Positions 33,235 to 42,860 of a DNA stretch of 64,000 nucleotides are shown here, in pieces (positions within the stretch are counted from its first letter, which is position 1; each line of letters opens with the position of its first letter). The translations under genes were made by a program, and so were the position numbers. The DNA comes from Ignavibacteriales bacterium (GTDB taxonomy: Bacteria; Bacteroidota; Ignavibacteria; Ignavibacteriales; Ignavibacteriaceae): positions 310,001 to 374,000 of the forward strand of contig DPRR01000028.1 in NCBI GenBank assembly GCA_003538625.1, read 5' to 3'. The notes under the pieces were generated by a model. That model did not search any database, had not been told where the DNA came from, and saw only the letters and a list, made by a program, of their open reading frames with translations.

Positions 33235-34344
33235 ATGATCCTGTCTCGGTTATCCTTAAGAAATTTCAGAATTCATAAGAATATTAATTTTAACTTTTCT
33301 GAAACTTTAAATTATATAGTTGGTGGAAACGGACAAGGAAAAACATCAGTACTGGAAGCCGCGTATTATCTGTGCACTACTAAAAGTTTTAATTCAAAGG
33401 ATATAGAAGCTGTAAGTTTTAATGATAATGAATTTGAGATAAATGGTTTATTTAATGATATAACAGAAGACAAGATAAGAGTGATTTTTTCTGTACCCGA
33501 GAACCGCAAGTATTATTTTCAAAACGATAAACTTATTTCCAGAAGTTCACAAATAATAGGAAGATTTCCCGTTGTTATTTTAACTCCGGCTGATCATGCA
33601 ATTACACAGGGTTCACCGGCTGAAAGAAGAAAATTAATTGATTCAGTTATAGCGCAAGCAAGCAGCACATACCTGGAGGTTTTGTTAGACTATAATAAAA
33701 CGATTAAACAGCGATCCGTTGTTTTAAATAGGTTAAGAGAAAATTTTAATAAGAACACAAATACTGAACTGGAAGCCTGGACTGAAAAATTAATTGCCAA
33801 CGGTGTTGAATTAATACATCATAGAATAAAATTTATTAATGTATTTAATAAATACGTTATTGATTCTTATAAAAAGATTATAGGCGAAAAAGAAAGTCCC
33901 TCTATCGAATATAGCTTTCTGAATGATTGCGATGAAGATCAAATTAAAAACACTTTTTTATCTCTTATAAAAGAGAAAAAAGAAGAAGAGATAAGACGCG
34001 GAATAAACCTTGTTGGTCCGCATAGAGATGATTTTATTTTCAAAATTAACAATGTAAGTTTAAGAACATACGGCTCTCAAGGGCAGCACAAAACTTTTCA
34101 AACAGCATTACGGTTTGCAGAGTTTTTTTATCTGAAAGAAACAACCGGTAAAACCCCAATCTTTCTTTTGGATGATGTTTTTGGTGAGTTGGATGCTTAT
34201 CGTGCGGGCAAAATAAGTGAATATCTTAAAGAAGTAGGACAGGCATTTATCACATTAACTGATTTTGCAGATTTCTCTTTTCTAAAAAAAGATAAAAATG
34301 ATTTAATAATAAAATTAGACAATGGAAGCGTTACATATGCCTGA
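33235..34344 (+). CDS. recF: DNA replication and repair protein RecF
   Basis: RecF helps load RecA at single-strand gaps. The 369-residue protein has Walker A GGNGQGKTSVLEA (residues about 30-42), the ABC-type signature around 'SQGQHKTFQTALRFAEF' and Walker B 'IFLLDDVFGELD'. The start codon is one base after the dnaN stop, so the two are co-translated. It overlaps the DUF721 gene at its end. Confidence 0.95.
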   Translation: MILSRLSLRNFRIHKNINFNFSETLNYIVGGNGQGKTSVLEAAYYLCTTKSFNSKDIEAVSFNDNEFEINGLFNDITEDKIRVIFSVPENRKYYFQNDKLISRSSQIIGRFPVVILTPADHAITQGSPAERRKLIDSVIAQASSTYLEVLLDYNKTIKQRSVVLNRLRENFNKNTNTELEAWTEKLIANGVELIHHRIKFINVFNKYVIDSYKKIIGEKESPSIEYSFLNDCDEDQIKNTFLSLIKEKKEEEIRRGINLVGPHRDDFIFKINNVSLRTYGSQGQHKTFQTALRFAEFFYLKETTGKTPIFLLDDVFGELDAYRAGKISEYLKEVGQAFITLTDFADFSFLKKDKNDLIIKLDNGSVTYA

Positions 34345-34627
34345 AGGATTTAAAAGCATTAAAGATGTTTTTTATACTGATCCTGCTCTTAAAAAAATTA
34401 GAACTGTTATAAACGAAAACGATGTTATAAATGATTTTGAAGTAATTTTTCCTGAATTTAAAAAAGTAGCTAAAGCAAAAAAAACTAAAAACACAATTGT
34501 TACGCTTAAGGTAGAAAATGCCGCCTGGCGCAGTGAACTTAAGTTTAAAGAAAAAGAGATTATTGAAAAAATAAATTCATATTACGGCGAAGAACGGATT
34601 ACTAAAATTATTTTTTCTGCCAGATAA
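34337..34627 (+). CDS. DUF721 family protein
   Basis: A 96-residue protein of the DUF721 (DciA-like) family. It has 'FKSIKDVFYTDPALKKI' at the start and the conserved 'TLKVENAAWRSELKFKEKEI'. DciA is the helicase loader in bacteria lacking DnaC, and related DUF721 genes lie beside recF and gyrB; a loader role is suggested, not shown. ATG 34337 is chosen because GGAAG at 34324-34328 lies eight bases before it; an ATG at 34322 is also in frame. It overlaps recF by eight bases. Confidence 0.88.
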   Translation: MPEGFKSIKDVFYTDPALKKIRTVINENDVINDFEVIFPEFKKVAKAKKTKNTIVTLKVENAAWRSELKFKEKEIIEKINSYYGEERITKIIFSAR

Positions 34628-34651
34628 AGAATTAAAGGAATCAAAACAGAT

Positions 34652-36634
34652 ATGGGCAAAGCACAAAACAACAATTCAAATAATTATAGTGCAAAAAATA
34701 TAAACGTTCTAAAAGGACTCGAAGCTGTTCGTAAACGGCCAGCTATGTATATAGGTGATGTCAGCTCACGAGGTCTTCATCATCTTATTAACGAAGTTGT
34801 TGATAACAGTATCGACGAGGCTTTAGGCGGTTATAATGATCGTGTTATTGTTACATTAAAAAAAGATGGAAGCGTTTCGGTTGAAGACCGCGGAAGAGGA
34901 ATTCCGGTTGACATGCATCCCGTAGAAAAACGCTCTGCTCTAGAAGTTGTTATGACAGTTCTTCATGCCGGCGGAAAGTTTGATAAAGATTCGTATAAAG
35001 TTTCTGGAGGACTTCACGGAGTAGGAGTATCTGTTGTAAATGCTTTATCAGAAAAATTGGTGGCGGAGGTTAGAAGAGATAATGTAATTTATTTTCAGGA
35101 ATACCACAGAGGAATACCGGTAGAAAAAGTAAAACAAATCGGCACCTATAAAGGAGATCAAACCGGAACCACGATTACATTTAAACCCGATACGGAAATA
35201 TTTAAAACAACAAAGTTTAACTTCGAAACAGTTGCAGAAAGATTACGGGAACTTGCCTATCTCAATAAAGAAGTTACCATGATTCTTAAAGATGAAAACG
35301 ATGGACAGGAAGAAACGTATAGATTTAAAGGCGGGCTGATAGACTTTGTTAAATATCTTGATGAACAAAGAACAGCAATGCATAAACCCGTTTACATAGA
35401 AGGGGAAAAAGAAAACACACCCGTTGAAATATCTTTTGAATACAGTGATTCATATTCAGAGAACGTTCACTCTTATGTAAACAACATTAACACAATCGAA
35501 GGCGGAACACACTTGGTTGGATTTAGGACCGCGCTTACTAGAACACTGAACAACTACGCATATAAAAATGGACTTATCAAAGAAAACAATAAAATAACTT
35601 TAACCGGTGATGATTTTAGAGAAGGACTGACTGCCGTAATATCTGTTAAAGTTATGGAGCCCCAGTTTGAAGGACAAACAAAAACAAAACTTGGTAACAG
35701 TGAAGTAAAATCCATTGTTGAAACAATTGTTGGCGAAAAGTTATCTGAATATTTAGAGGAAAACCCATCTGTCGGTAAAAAGATAATTGAAAAATGTATG
35801 CGCGCAGCGGAAGCAAGAGAGGCATCACGTAAAGCCCGGGATCTTGTAAGAAGAAAAAATGCGCTGGACTCAATGCATCTCCCAGGAAAATTAGCAGATT
35901 GTTCTATTAACGATCCTGAACATTGCGAAATTTATATTGTTGAAGGTGATTCTGCGGGAGGATCAGCAAAGCAAGGGCGCGACAGAAGATTTCAGGCAAT
36001 CCTTCCAATCAAAGGAAAAATATTAAATGTGGAAAAAGCAAAACTTAATAGAATTTTAGAAAGCCAGGAAATTCAGGCAATGATTGCTGCACTTGGTGCG
36101 GGTATTGGCGAAGAGTTTAATCCTGAAAAATCCCGCTACGGAAAAATTATTTTAATGACTGATGCCGATGTGGATGGAAGCCACATCCGCACACTGCTTC
36201 TAACATTCTTCTATAGACATATGAAAGAACTGATAACATCGGGAAGAGTTTATATTGCGCAGCCGCCGTTGTATAAAATAAAAAAAGGAAAAGAAGAGCA
36301 TTACGCCTTTGATGACGAAGAAAGAGATAAAGTTTTAAAGCAATTTAAAAAAGACATGAAAGTAAAAGCAGGTGTAGTTGACGACGAAGACGAGGTTGAT
36401 GAAGAAGGACAGCCAAAAGGAGTTACAATTTCCCGCTATAAAGGATTGGGAGAAATGAATCCCGAGCAGCTTTGGTCAACAACGATGAATCCTGAAACAA
36501 GAACCGTTTTACAGGTAAATGTTGAAAGCGCAGCAGCAGCGGATAAAATATTTGAAACACTGATGGGCGATGCCGTTGAACCAAGACGCGCATTTATAGA
36601 AAAGCATGCTAAGTATGCTAATCTTGATATATAA
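34652..36634 (+). CDS. gyrB: DNA gyrase subunit B
   Basis: GyrB is the ATPase subunit that drives negative supercoiling by gyrase. The 660-residue length fits the form without the long insert of E. coli. It has the GHKL nucleotide motifs 'NEVVDNSIDEALGG' and 'GGLHGVGVSVVNALS', and the TOPRIM elements 'EGDSAGGSAKQGRDR' and 'DADVDGSHIRTLLL'. A short acidic segment (VDDEDEVDEEG) interrupts the C-terminal part. It lies 24 bp after the DUF721 gene. Confidence 0.97.
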   Translation: MGKAQNNNSNNYSAKNINVLKGLEAVRKRPAMYIGDVSSRGLHHLINEVVDNSIDEALGGYNDRVIVTLKKDGSVSVEDRGRGIPVDMHPVEKRSALEVVMTVLHAGGKFDKDSYKVSGGLHGVGVSVVNALSEKLVAEVRRDNVIYFQEYHRGIPVEKVKQIGTYKGDQTGTTITFKPDTEIFKTTKFNFETVAERLRELAYLNKEVTMILKDENDGQEETYRFKGGLIDFVKYLDEQRTAMHKPVYIEGEKENTPVEISFEYSDSYSENVHSYVNNINTIEGGTHLVGFRTALTRTLNNYAYKNGLIKENNKITLTGDDFREGLTAVISVKVMEPQFEGQTKTKLGNSEVKSIVETIVGEKLSEYLEENPSVGKKIIEKCMRAAEAREASRKARDLVRRKNALDSMHLPGKLADCSINDPEHCEIYIVEGDSAGGSAKQGRDRRFQAILPIKGKILNVEKAKLNRILESQEIQAMIAALGAGIGEEFNPEKSRYGKIILMTDADVDGSHIRTLLLTFFYRHMKELITSGRVYIAQPPLYKIKKGKEEHYAFDDEERDKVLKQFKKDMKVKAGVVDDEDEVDEEGQPKGVTISRYKGLGEMNPEQLWSTTMNPETRTVLQVNVESAAAADKIFETLMGDAVEPRRAFIEKHAKYANLDI

Positions 36635-36670
36635 TTAAAAGATTTTTTATTTAAGAAATAATTAAAAACC

Positions 36671-39154
36671 ATGACCACAATATTTGAAAAAGTACTACCC
36701 AGAACATTAGAAGATGAAATGAAGTCATCTTACATCGATTATGCAATGAGCGTTATTGTTGCCCGTGCATTGCCGGATGTAAGAGATGGACTAAAGCCAG
36801 CTCACCGTAGAGTTTTATTTGGCATGCACGAGCTTGGTTTACCGCACAACCGACCATATAAAAAATCCGCCAGAATTGTGGGAGAGGTTCTTGGTAAGTA
36901 CCACCCGCACGGAGATACCGCCATTTATGATACAATGGTGCGTATGGCGCAGGAATGGTCTTTACGCTATCCACTTGTTGATGGACAAGGAAACTTTGGA
37001 TCTGTTGATGGTGACTCGCCCGCAGCAATGCGTTATACCGAAGCAAGACTTGCAAGGATAGCCGATGAGATGCTTCGTGATCTTGATAAAAACACAGTTG
37101 ATTTTGTAAACAACTTTGATGAATCGCTGCAAGAGCCAACAGTTATGCCATCTTATCTTCCTAATCTTTTAATAAACGGCGCTAGCGGAATTGCTGTTGG
37201 AATGGCAACAAACATTCCACCACACAACATAAGTGAAGTTATAGACGGCTGTGTTGCTATGATTGAAAATCCAAAAGCAACTGCGGCTGATTTAATGAAA
37301 CATGTTAAGGCTCCGGATTTTCCTACGGGGGGAATAATATATGGATACGAAGGAGTAAAAGAGGCTCTTCTTACAGGAAGAGGCAGAGTTGTTATACGTG
37401 CAAAAGCAAACGTTGAAACTCTTAAGAACGATAGAGAAAATATTATCATAACTGAAATTCCTTATCAGGTAAACAAAGCCTCATTGATTGAAAAGATTGC
37501 TGATCTTGTGCGCGAAGGAAAGATAACAGAAATATCAAACATAAGGGACGAATCTGATCGCGACGGAATGCGCATAGTTATAGAACTTAAACGTGATGCA
37601 CAACCTGCCGTTGTTTTAAATCAACTATTTAAGCACACACAAATGCAGGTAACATTTGGTGTTATTATGCTTGCGCTTGTTCATGGGGCTCCCAAGGTGC
37701 TTAACCTCCAGGAAATGATTCAGCACTTTTTGGATCATAGGATGGACGTACTTATACGCAGAACAAAATATGAGTTAGATGCGGCAGAAAAACGCGCCCA
37801 CATTTTAGAAGGTTACATAATTGCTCTTGATAATATTGATGAAGTAATTGAGACGATTAAAAAATCTAAAGACACCGAGACAGCAAAAAATAACTTGATG
37901 AAAAAATTCAAGTTGAGCGAGATACAGGCAAAAGCAATTCTGGATATGAGATTGCAGCGCTTAACGGGATTAGAACGCAAGAAGATTGAAGACGAATACA
38001 AAGAAACAATTAAGTTGATTGAAAGACTTAGAGGAATTTTGGATAACGAAAGAACAAGAAAGAAAATTATTAAAGACGAACTTCTTGCTCTTAAAGAAAA
38101 GTACGGCGATGAGCGTAGAACAGAAATAATCAAAGACTACAAAGAGTTTGCGTTAGAAGATATTATTGCCGAAGAAGATGTTGTTGTAACAATATCTCAT
38201 GGTGGATTTATAAAACGTTTTCCGGTTAGCGGCTATAGAAGACAGGGGCGCGGCGGTAAAGGGGTAACCGGCGCAGGCACCAAAGAAGATGATTTTATCG
38301 AGCATATGTTTGTTGCATCAACACATCAATATATTTTGTTCTTTACAGACAGAGGAAGATGTTACTGGTTAAAGGTTCATGAAATTCCTGAAGGCGGAAG
38401 AACAGCCAAAGGAAGATCTATTGTAAATCTTCTTGACAAGGATAAAGACGATAATATTACAGCGTTTGTTGCAGTTAAAGAATTCCGCGAAGATCAATAC
38501 CTAATAATGGCTACAGAAAAAGGAACGATAAAGAAAACGGTTCTTTCTGCATACGGAAATGTTCGCAAGGGCGGAATCAATGCCATCAATCTTGCTGCCG
38601 GGGATAAGTTGATTGAAGTTAAGATGACTGATGGAAAAAATGATATTGTTATCGGAACAAGTCACGGTTTTGCAATCCGATTTAATGAAAAAGATGTGCG
38701 TAATATGGGAAGAACAGCTACGGGCGTTCGTGGAATAAGACTCGGTAAGGGAGATCACGTTGTTGGTCTGCTGGTTATCAGAAACGATCAGGCTACTGTG
38801 CTGGTTGTTACTGAAAAAGGATTCGGAAAACGATCAGATATAAATGATTATAGAATTACAAAACGCGGCGGAAAAGGAGTCATCACTGTTAAGACAACAG
38901 ATAAGGTTGGTAAAATGATTGCACTGATGGATGTTGTTGATCGTGATGAGCTTGTAATTATTTCTACACAGGGAATGGTAATAAGACAAAGCGTTAAAGA
39001 TTTACGTGTGATGGGAAGAAACACGCAGGGCGTAAGGGTAATTAGATTAAACGAACACGACACAATTGCAGATATTGCACGCGTTGTGCCTGAAGACGAC
39101 GAAGAAATTAATGGTAATGGAAACGGAAAAAATGATGAGCCATTACTTAGTTAA
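36671..39154 (+). CDS. gyrA: DNA gyrase subunit A
   Basis: GyrA cuts and rejoins DNA in gyrase. The 827-residue protein has catalytic Y122 in 'AAMRYTEARLARIADEML', and the quinolone-determining segment 'HPHGDTAIYD' with Thr at position 83 and Asp at 87. In the C-terminal wrapping domain the GyrA box reads QGRGGKG instead of the usual QRRGGKG. An Asn/Gly-rich tail ends the protein. It is followed by a strong terminator. Confidence 0.97.
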   Translation: MTTIFEKVLPRTLEDEMKSSYIDYAMSVIVARALPDVRDGLKPAHRRVLFGMHELGLPHNRPYKKSARIVGEVLGKYHPHGDTAIYDTMVRMAQEWSLRYPLVDGQGNFGSVDGDSPAAMRYTEARLARIADEMLRDLDKNTVDFVNNFDESLQEPTVMPSYLPNLLINGASGIAVGMATNIPPHNISEVIDGCVAMIENPKATAADLMKHVKAPDFPTGGIIYGYEGVKEALLTGRGRVVIRAKANVETLKNDRENIIITEIPYQVNKASLIEKIADLVREGKITEISNIRDESDRDGMRIVIELKRDAQPAVVLNQLFKHTQMQVTFGVIMLALVHGAPKVLNLQEMIQHFLDHRMDVLIRRTKYELDAAEKRAHILEGYIIALDNIDEVIETIKKSKDTETAKNNLMKKFKLSEIQAKAILDMRLQRLTGLERKKIEDEYKETIKLIERLRGILDNERTRKKIIKDELLALKEKYGDERRTEIIKDYKEFALEDIIAEEDVVVTISHGGFIKRFPVSGYRRQGRGGKGVTGAGTKEDDFIEHMFVASTHQYILFFTDRGRCYWLKVHEIPEGGRTAKGRSIVNLLDKDKDDNITAFVAVKEFREDQYLIMATEKGTIKKTVLSAYGNVRKGGINAINLAAGDKLIEVKMTDGKNDIVIGTSHGFAIRFNEKDVRNMGRTATGVRGIRLGKGDHVVGLLVIRNDQATVLVVTEKGFGKRSDINDYRITKRGGKGVITVKTTDKVGKMIALMDVVDRDELVIISTQGMVIRQSVKDLRVMGRNTQGVRVIRLNEHDTIADIARVVPEDDEEINGNGNGKNDEPLLS

Positions 39155-39181
39155 TAATATTCTATTTTGATGTGTGAAGTT

Positions 39182-39211
39182 AAATCGTCCCGAAAATCGG
39201 GACGATTTTTT
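39182..39211 (+). terminator. Intrinsic terminator after gyrA
   Basis: ATCGTCCCGA pairs with TCGGGACGAT across a short AAA loop and is followed by six Ts. It is a GC-rich, nearly perfect stem 27 bp after the gyrA stop and ends the recF-DUF721-gyrB-gyrA transcription unit. Confidence 0.92.
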
Positions 39212-39272
39212 ATAAACAAGCTTGTTTAATTATTGTGTTACTAAAAATTGTTTTAATAATTAAATTATTTAT

Positions 39273-40751
39273 ATGAAAAAAACAATCATACCCTTTATAA
39301 TACTTCTCTGCAGCCTTTATCTTTACGCACAAAGTTCAACGGGACTTTCTGAAATTAACAAAGAAGATTTAATTAAAAACGTCGGGATACTTTCTTCTCC
39401 GGATTTTGATGGAAGATTACCAGGCAGCGAAGGATATAACAAAGCCGCACAGTTTGTTGCAAATAAATTTGCAGAGCTTGGATTAAAACCAGCCGGCGAT
39501 GAAAAGTATTTTCAATATTTAAATGTTGAATACAACAAAATTGAATCTCCCGCCATATTTAAAACTATAGTTGATGGCGATATAACTAATTATGTATTAG
39601 GTAATGATTTTGTATTACGCGGATTTACGGGCTCAAATAAATTTACTTTACCGGTTGTGTTTTGTGGATATGGATTATCAAGACCATATTTGAATTATGA
39701 TGATTATGCGGGAGTAAATGTTAAGAACAAAATTGTAATGGTGTTTAAACAAAATCCAACCTGGAAAATCAACGATAAAGATTGGGGAACAAATTATCCG
39801 CGTGAAAAATCTCTTGTAGCTAAAAAGTATGGTGCAAAAGGTATTTTGTTTGTCTCGCTTTCAAATGAAGAAAAACCACAACCGCTAATAGGAAGCGTAA
39901 TGCATGGAGAAGGGGAACAGCCGGTTGATTTTCCTCAACTTCAAATATCACATGAAGCTGCAAATATTCTTTTAAGCAGAACAGGCCTGAAAATAAACGA
40001 ACTTCAAACAAAGATAGACGAAAAGAAAAAACCGCTTTCAATAAATCTTTTAACAAAGGCAGTTGTTGAGGTTAACGCTAAGTACGAAAAAAATGCCAGG
40101 ACAATGAATGTTGTCGGATTGATTGAGGGCAGCGATCCAAAATTAAAAAATGAATATGTTGTAATTGGTGCGCATTTAGATCACGTTGGTTCTCAGGCAG
40201 GATTATTATTTCCCGGTGCTAATGATAATGCTTCCGGCTCGGCAGGAGTGTTGGAAATTGCCAAGGCTTTTGTAAAGAATGGTATAAAACCAAACCGCAC
40301 TTTGTTGTTTGTCCTTTTTGCCAGTGAAGAACAAGGATTGTATGGAGCAAAACATTTTGTTGATAACTGGAAAAAAGGGTATAATAAAATTTATGCAATG
40401 CTTAACATGGATTGTATAGGATATGGAGACAGCATTCAGGTTGGCAATGGTAAAAGTGCACCAAACTTATGGGATTTTGCAAAACAAATTGATCAGACAA
40501 ATTTCAAATCGATGGTAAGCAGAACCTGGAGCGGCGGCGGTGCAGATGCAACTCCATTTCATGAAAAAGGAATTCCAAGTTTGTACTTTGTAACCACAAA
40601 TAGCTATGATCATCTGCATCTTCCTTCGGATAAAGTTGAAACACTTAACCCTGATTTATATGAAAAATTAGTTAAGCTTGCATATTTAACAGCCCTTGAA
40701 ATAGCAAATGGAAAACATATTCGGGAAGAGATTATAAAGGAAAGCAAATAA
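39273..40751 (+). CDS. Exported M28-family metallopeptidase (PA domain plus aminopeptidase domain)
   Basis: A 492-residue exported zinc peptidase. The signal peptide is MKKTIIPFIILLCSLYLYAQ. A protease-associated (PA) insert lies at about residues 100-240. The M28 domain carries the ligands in order: H and D in 'GAHLDHVG', D in 'GANDNASGSAG', E-E in 'ASEEQGLYG', D in 'NMDCIGYGD' and H in 'DHLHLPSD'. It is probably a periplasmic or surface aminopeptidase. The DinB-like gene overlaps its stop codon. Confidence 0.92.
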   Translation: MKKTIIPFIILLCSLYLYAQSSTGLSEINKEDLIKNVGILSSPDFDGRLPGSEGYNKAAQFVANKFAELGLKPAGDEKYFQYLNVEYNKIESPAIFKTIVDGDITNYVLGNDFVLRGFTGSNKFTLPVVFCGYGLSRPYLNYDDYAGVNVKNKIVMVFKQNPTWKINDKDWGTNYPREKSLVAKKYGAKGILFVSLSNEEKPQPLIGSVMHGEGEQPVDFPQLQISHEAANILLSRTGLKINELQTKIDEKKKPLSINLLTKAVVEVNAKYEKNARTMNVVGLIEGSDPKLKNEYVVIGAHLDHVGSQAGLLFPGANDNASGSAGVLEIAKAFVKNGIKPNRTLLFVLFASEEQGLYGAKHFVDNWKKGYNKIYAMLNMDCIGYGDSIQVGNGKSAPNLWDFAKQIDQTNFKSMVSRTWSGGGADATPFHEKGIPSLYFVTTNSYDHLHLPSDKVETLNPDLYEKLVKLAYLTALEIANGKHIREEIIKESK

Positions 40752-41221
40752 TGGATTTAATGATTGAGCACTTCAGTCACTTATTTAAATATAACAGCTG
40801 GGCAACGGAAAGATCCGCCCAATCAATCAGATCAACACACAAAATCAATCCGGATGCCATAAGACTTCTTTCACACATCATTTCATCTCAATATGTTTGG
40901 CTAAGCAGAATTACTGGCGAGAAAAACGAGATGGTTGTTTGGGATAATTTTACAATTGAAGAATGCTTTACGCTGTCTGTTGAGGCTACAAGTAAATGGA
41001 TAAATCTTTTAGAGGAAAAAAACAACGAATTTTTAGAGAAAAGATTTAAGTATAAAAATACCAAGGGAGATGAATTTGAAAACTCGTTGAAAGATATTAT
41101 TACGCATGTATTAAATCATTCAACGTATCACAGAGCGCAAATCGCACAGATAATCAGGCTCTCTGGAGGAATTCCTGTTTCTACAGATTATATTGTTTAT
41201 CAGAGAGAATTACAGAGATAA
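40751..41221 (+). CDS. DinB-like (YfiT/DUF664) family protein
   Basis: A 156-residue four-helix-bundle protein of the DinB superfamily. Metal-ligand histidines are seen in 'HFSHLFKYNSWATERS', 'HIISSQYVWLSRI' and 'HVLNHSTYHRAQIAQIIRL'. Relatives are metal-dependent thiol-S-transferases or unknown. ATG 40751 shares its first base with the last base of the M28 peptidase stop, so translation is coupled. Whether the two proteins share a job is unclear. Confidence 0.83.
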   Translation: MDLMIEHFSHLFKYNSWATERSAQSIRSTHKINPDAIRLLSHIISSQYVWLSRITGEKNEMVVWDNFTIEECFTLSVEATSKWINLLEEKNNEFLEKRFKYKNTKGDEFENSLKDIITHVLNHSTYHRAQIAQIIRLSGGIPVSTDYIVYQRELQR

Positions 41222-41420
41222 AAATTAAAATCAATCAATTAAAAAAATAAAAACAAGAATCCAATTACAAAGAGTATGTTTGTTTTCATAAAAGGGTTTG
41301 GGGTTTATTTAATTTATATTGTTCAGCGAGAAATCTAAATAAAAACATTAATTGGACAAAAAAGAACGGACGTATATTATTTAAAATTAAAACATTAATC
41401 CGTTAAAAAGAATATAATTT

Positions 41421-42413
41421 TTATTTAATAATTTCATTTAGACTTTTTCCTGTAACACTAAACTTTGTGACATTTATTTTGTCAGAAATCTCGATGCTTA
41501 AAAGATCTTCTCCAACCATTAAAGCTCCATTATAAATTTTTTGTGTTCTGCTAATCAAATCATTTGTTGTGGGTGGAGGTATGGTTGGATCAGATGTTAA
41601 CAATACAATATGAGAATAAACTGCAAGCCTTGGTTTTGTTCGTGCAAATACTTTTCCCGCATCTTCCGGTGATGAATGAAAACCAAGAATTTGATTAATT
41701 AACGGAGATGTTTGCATAGATTGTTCATTGGCGGCGGCTACTTCATGGATAATAACATCTGCCCCTATTGAATATCGGATTAAGTTTTCACTATATCGAG
41801 TATCGCCGGATAGAATTACTGAGTAACCGGCATATTCAATTCTGTAGCCAAGTGCGGAATCAATGAAGTCTGCATGGCTAACAATAAATGGTGTAACCTT
41901 AATTCTGTCTTTTTCCCAAATAAATCCGTCTGTTATGTTTGTTGCATTAACTACGGCACTGCTATCGACTTTATTTTTTTCTTTACTTCGGATGTTTATA
42001 TCCCACGAAAATGCTTTTGCAAGACCCTCCATCATTTCTTTGGTGCCACAAGGACCAAATACTTGAAGCGGGTTTTCTCTTCTTCCATATGCTGCGGGAA
42101 TACAACCTGTAAGCCAAAGATCCGGAATTCCGACAACATGATCTGAATGAAGATGAGTGAGAAACAGAGCATCGATTTGACCCAATGGAATTTTTAATTG
42201 CCAAAGCCTTTGAGCTGCACCACGTCCGCAATCAAATAAAAGCTTTTGTCCGCCCGCTTCAACTAAAACACTGGGTCCAAAACGTTCAATAGACGGGACA
42301 GGCGCACCAGTTCCCAATAAAGTCACCCGTATAGTAGTTGTTTGTGCAGTTATGAAAGGAACACAGATTAAGAAGAGAATAAGTAATATCTGATATGTGA
42401 TTTTACTTCTCAT
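41421..42413 (-). CDS. Exported MBL-fold metal-dependent hydrolase (RNase Z/arylsulfatase-like)
   Basis: ATG 42413 is chosen over ATG 42419 because AAAGG lies six bases before it. The 330-residue protein has a signal peptide (MRSKITYQILLILFLICVPFITAQ). The metallo-beta-lactamase motif is 'FLTHLHSDHVVGIPDLW', with the start 'LLGTGAPVPSIERFGPS' of the RNase-Z-like group and later 'VILSGDTRYS' and 'YSHIVLL'. Export argues against tRNA processing; a periplasmic hydrolase, such as an arylsulfatase-type enzyme, is more likely. Substrate unknown. Confidence 0.85.
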   Translation of the reverse strand: MRSKITYQILLILFLICVPFITAQTTTIRVTLLGTGAPVPSIERFGPSVLVEAGGQKLLFDCGRGAAQRLWQLKIPLGQIDALFLTHLHSDHVVGIPDLWLTGCIPAAYGRRENPLQVFGPCGTKEMMEGLAKAFSWDINIRSKEKNKVDSSAVVNATNITDGFIWEKDRIKVTPFIVSHADFIDSALGYRIEYAGYSVILSGDTRYSENLIRYSIGADVIIHEVAAANEQSMQTSPLINQILGFHSSPEDAGKVFARTKPRLAVYSHIVLLTSDPTIPPPTTNDLISRTQKIYNGALMVGEDLLSIEISDKINVTKFSVTGKSLNEIIK

Positions 42414-42471
42414 TGCCATCCTTTTTAATAAAAAATTTATATTAATTAAATTTCTTTAAATAAAGTTAAAC

Positions 42472-42843
42472 TTACACCCATCCTCGCTTTTTATAAAGTT
42501 TAAAACCGGCATCTAAAGATTTTTTTATTTGTGATAAAAGTTTTTTATCGAGCTTCTTTATATGAAAACAGGATTTCCCTTTCAGAGTTGAAAGAAGCTC
42601 TGTTTCAAATATTTCTTTTAGCGTAGTATCAACATAAATTGGCATATAGTAAAAACCCACATAAGCACTCTGAATTATTAATCCGGCAAAGTAAATCTCT
42701 TTTCTTTTTCTTCCATCAAATTTAATTTCTTTCTCTGACCACAGTTCATAACGCGACCCAAAGTCGTTGCGCGCAGTAAACGGCGGCTCGTACCGTTTCA
42801 TCAGTTTTTTTATTTGATTGAAAATTTCTTTTTTTTCGTTCAC
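42472..42843 (-). CDS. DUF1801-domain protein
   Basis: The frame is open to TTG 42849; GTG 42843 is preferred because GGA lies seven bases before it. Either way it is about 123-125 residues. It has the DUF1801-like pattern 'IKKLMKRYEPPFTARND' and 'KEIYFAGLIIQSAYVGFYYMP'. It appears to be a different subgroup from the DUF1801 protein at 20679. Function unknown. It lies 11-17 bp downstream of hemL on the same strand. Confidence 0.75.
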   Translation of the reverse strand: MNEKKEIFNQIKKLMKRYEPPFTARNDFGSRYELWSEKEIKFDGRKRKEIYFAGLIIQSAYVGFYYMPIYVDTTLKEIFETELLSTLKGKSCFHIKKLDKKLLSQIKKSLDAGFKLYKKRGWV

Positions 42844-42860
42844 AAACAATTCCAGGATTA

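Noticed and set aside
36753..37139. 128-residue open frame opposite gyrA
   Set aside because: It lies wholly inside the antisense of the strongly conserved gyrA coding sequence, has no start signal and no recognisable family.
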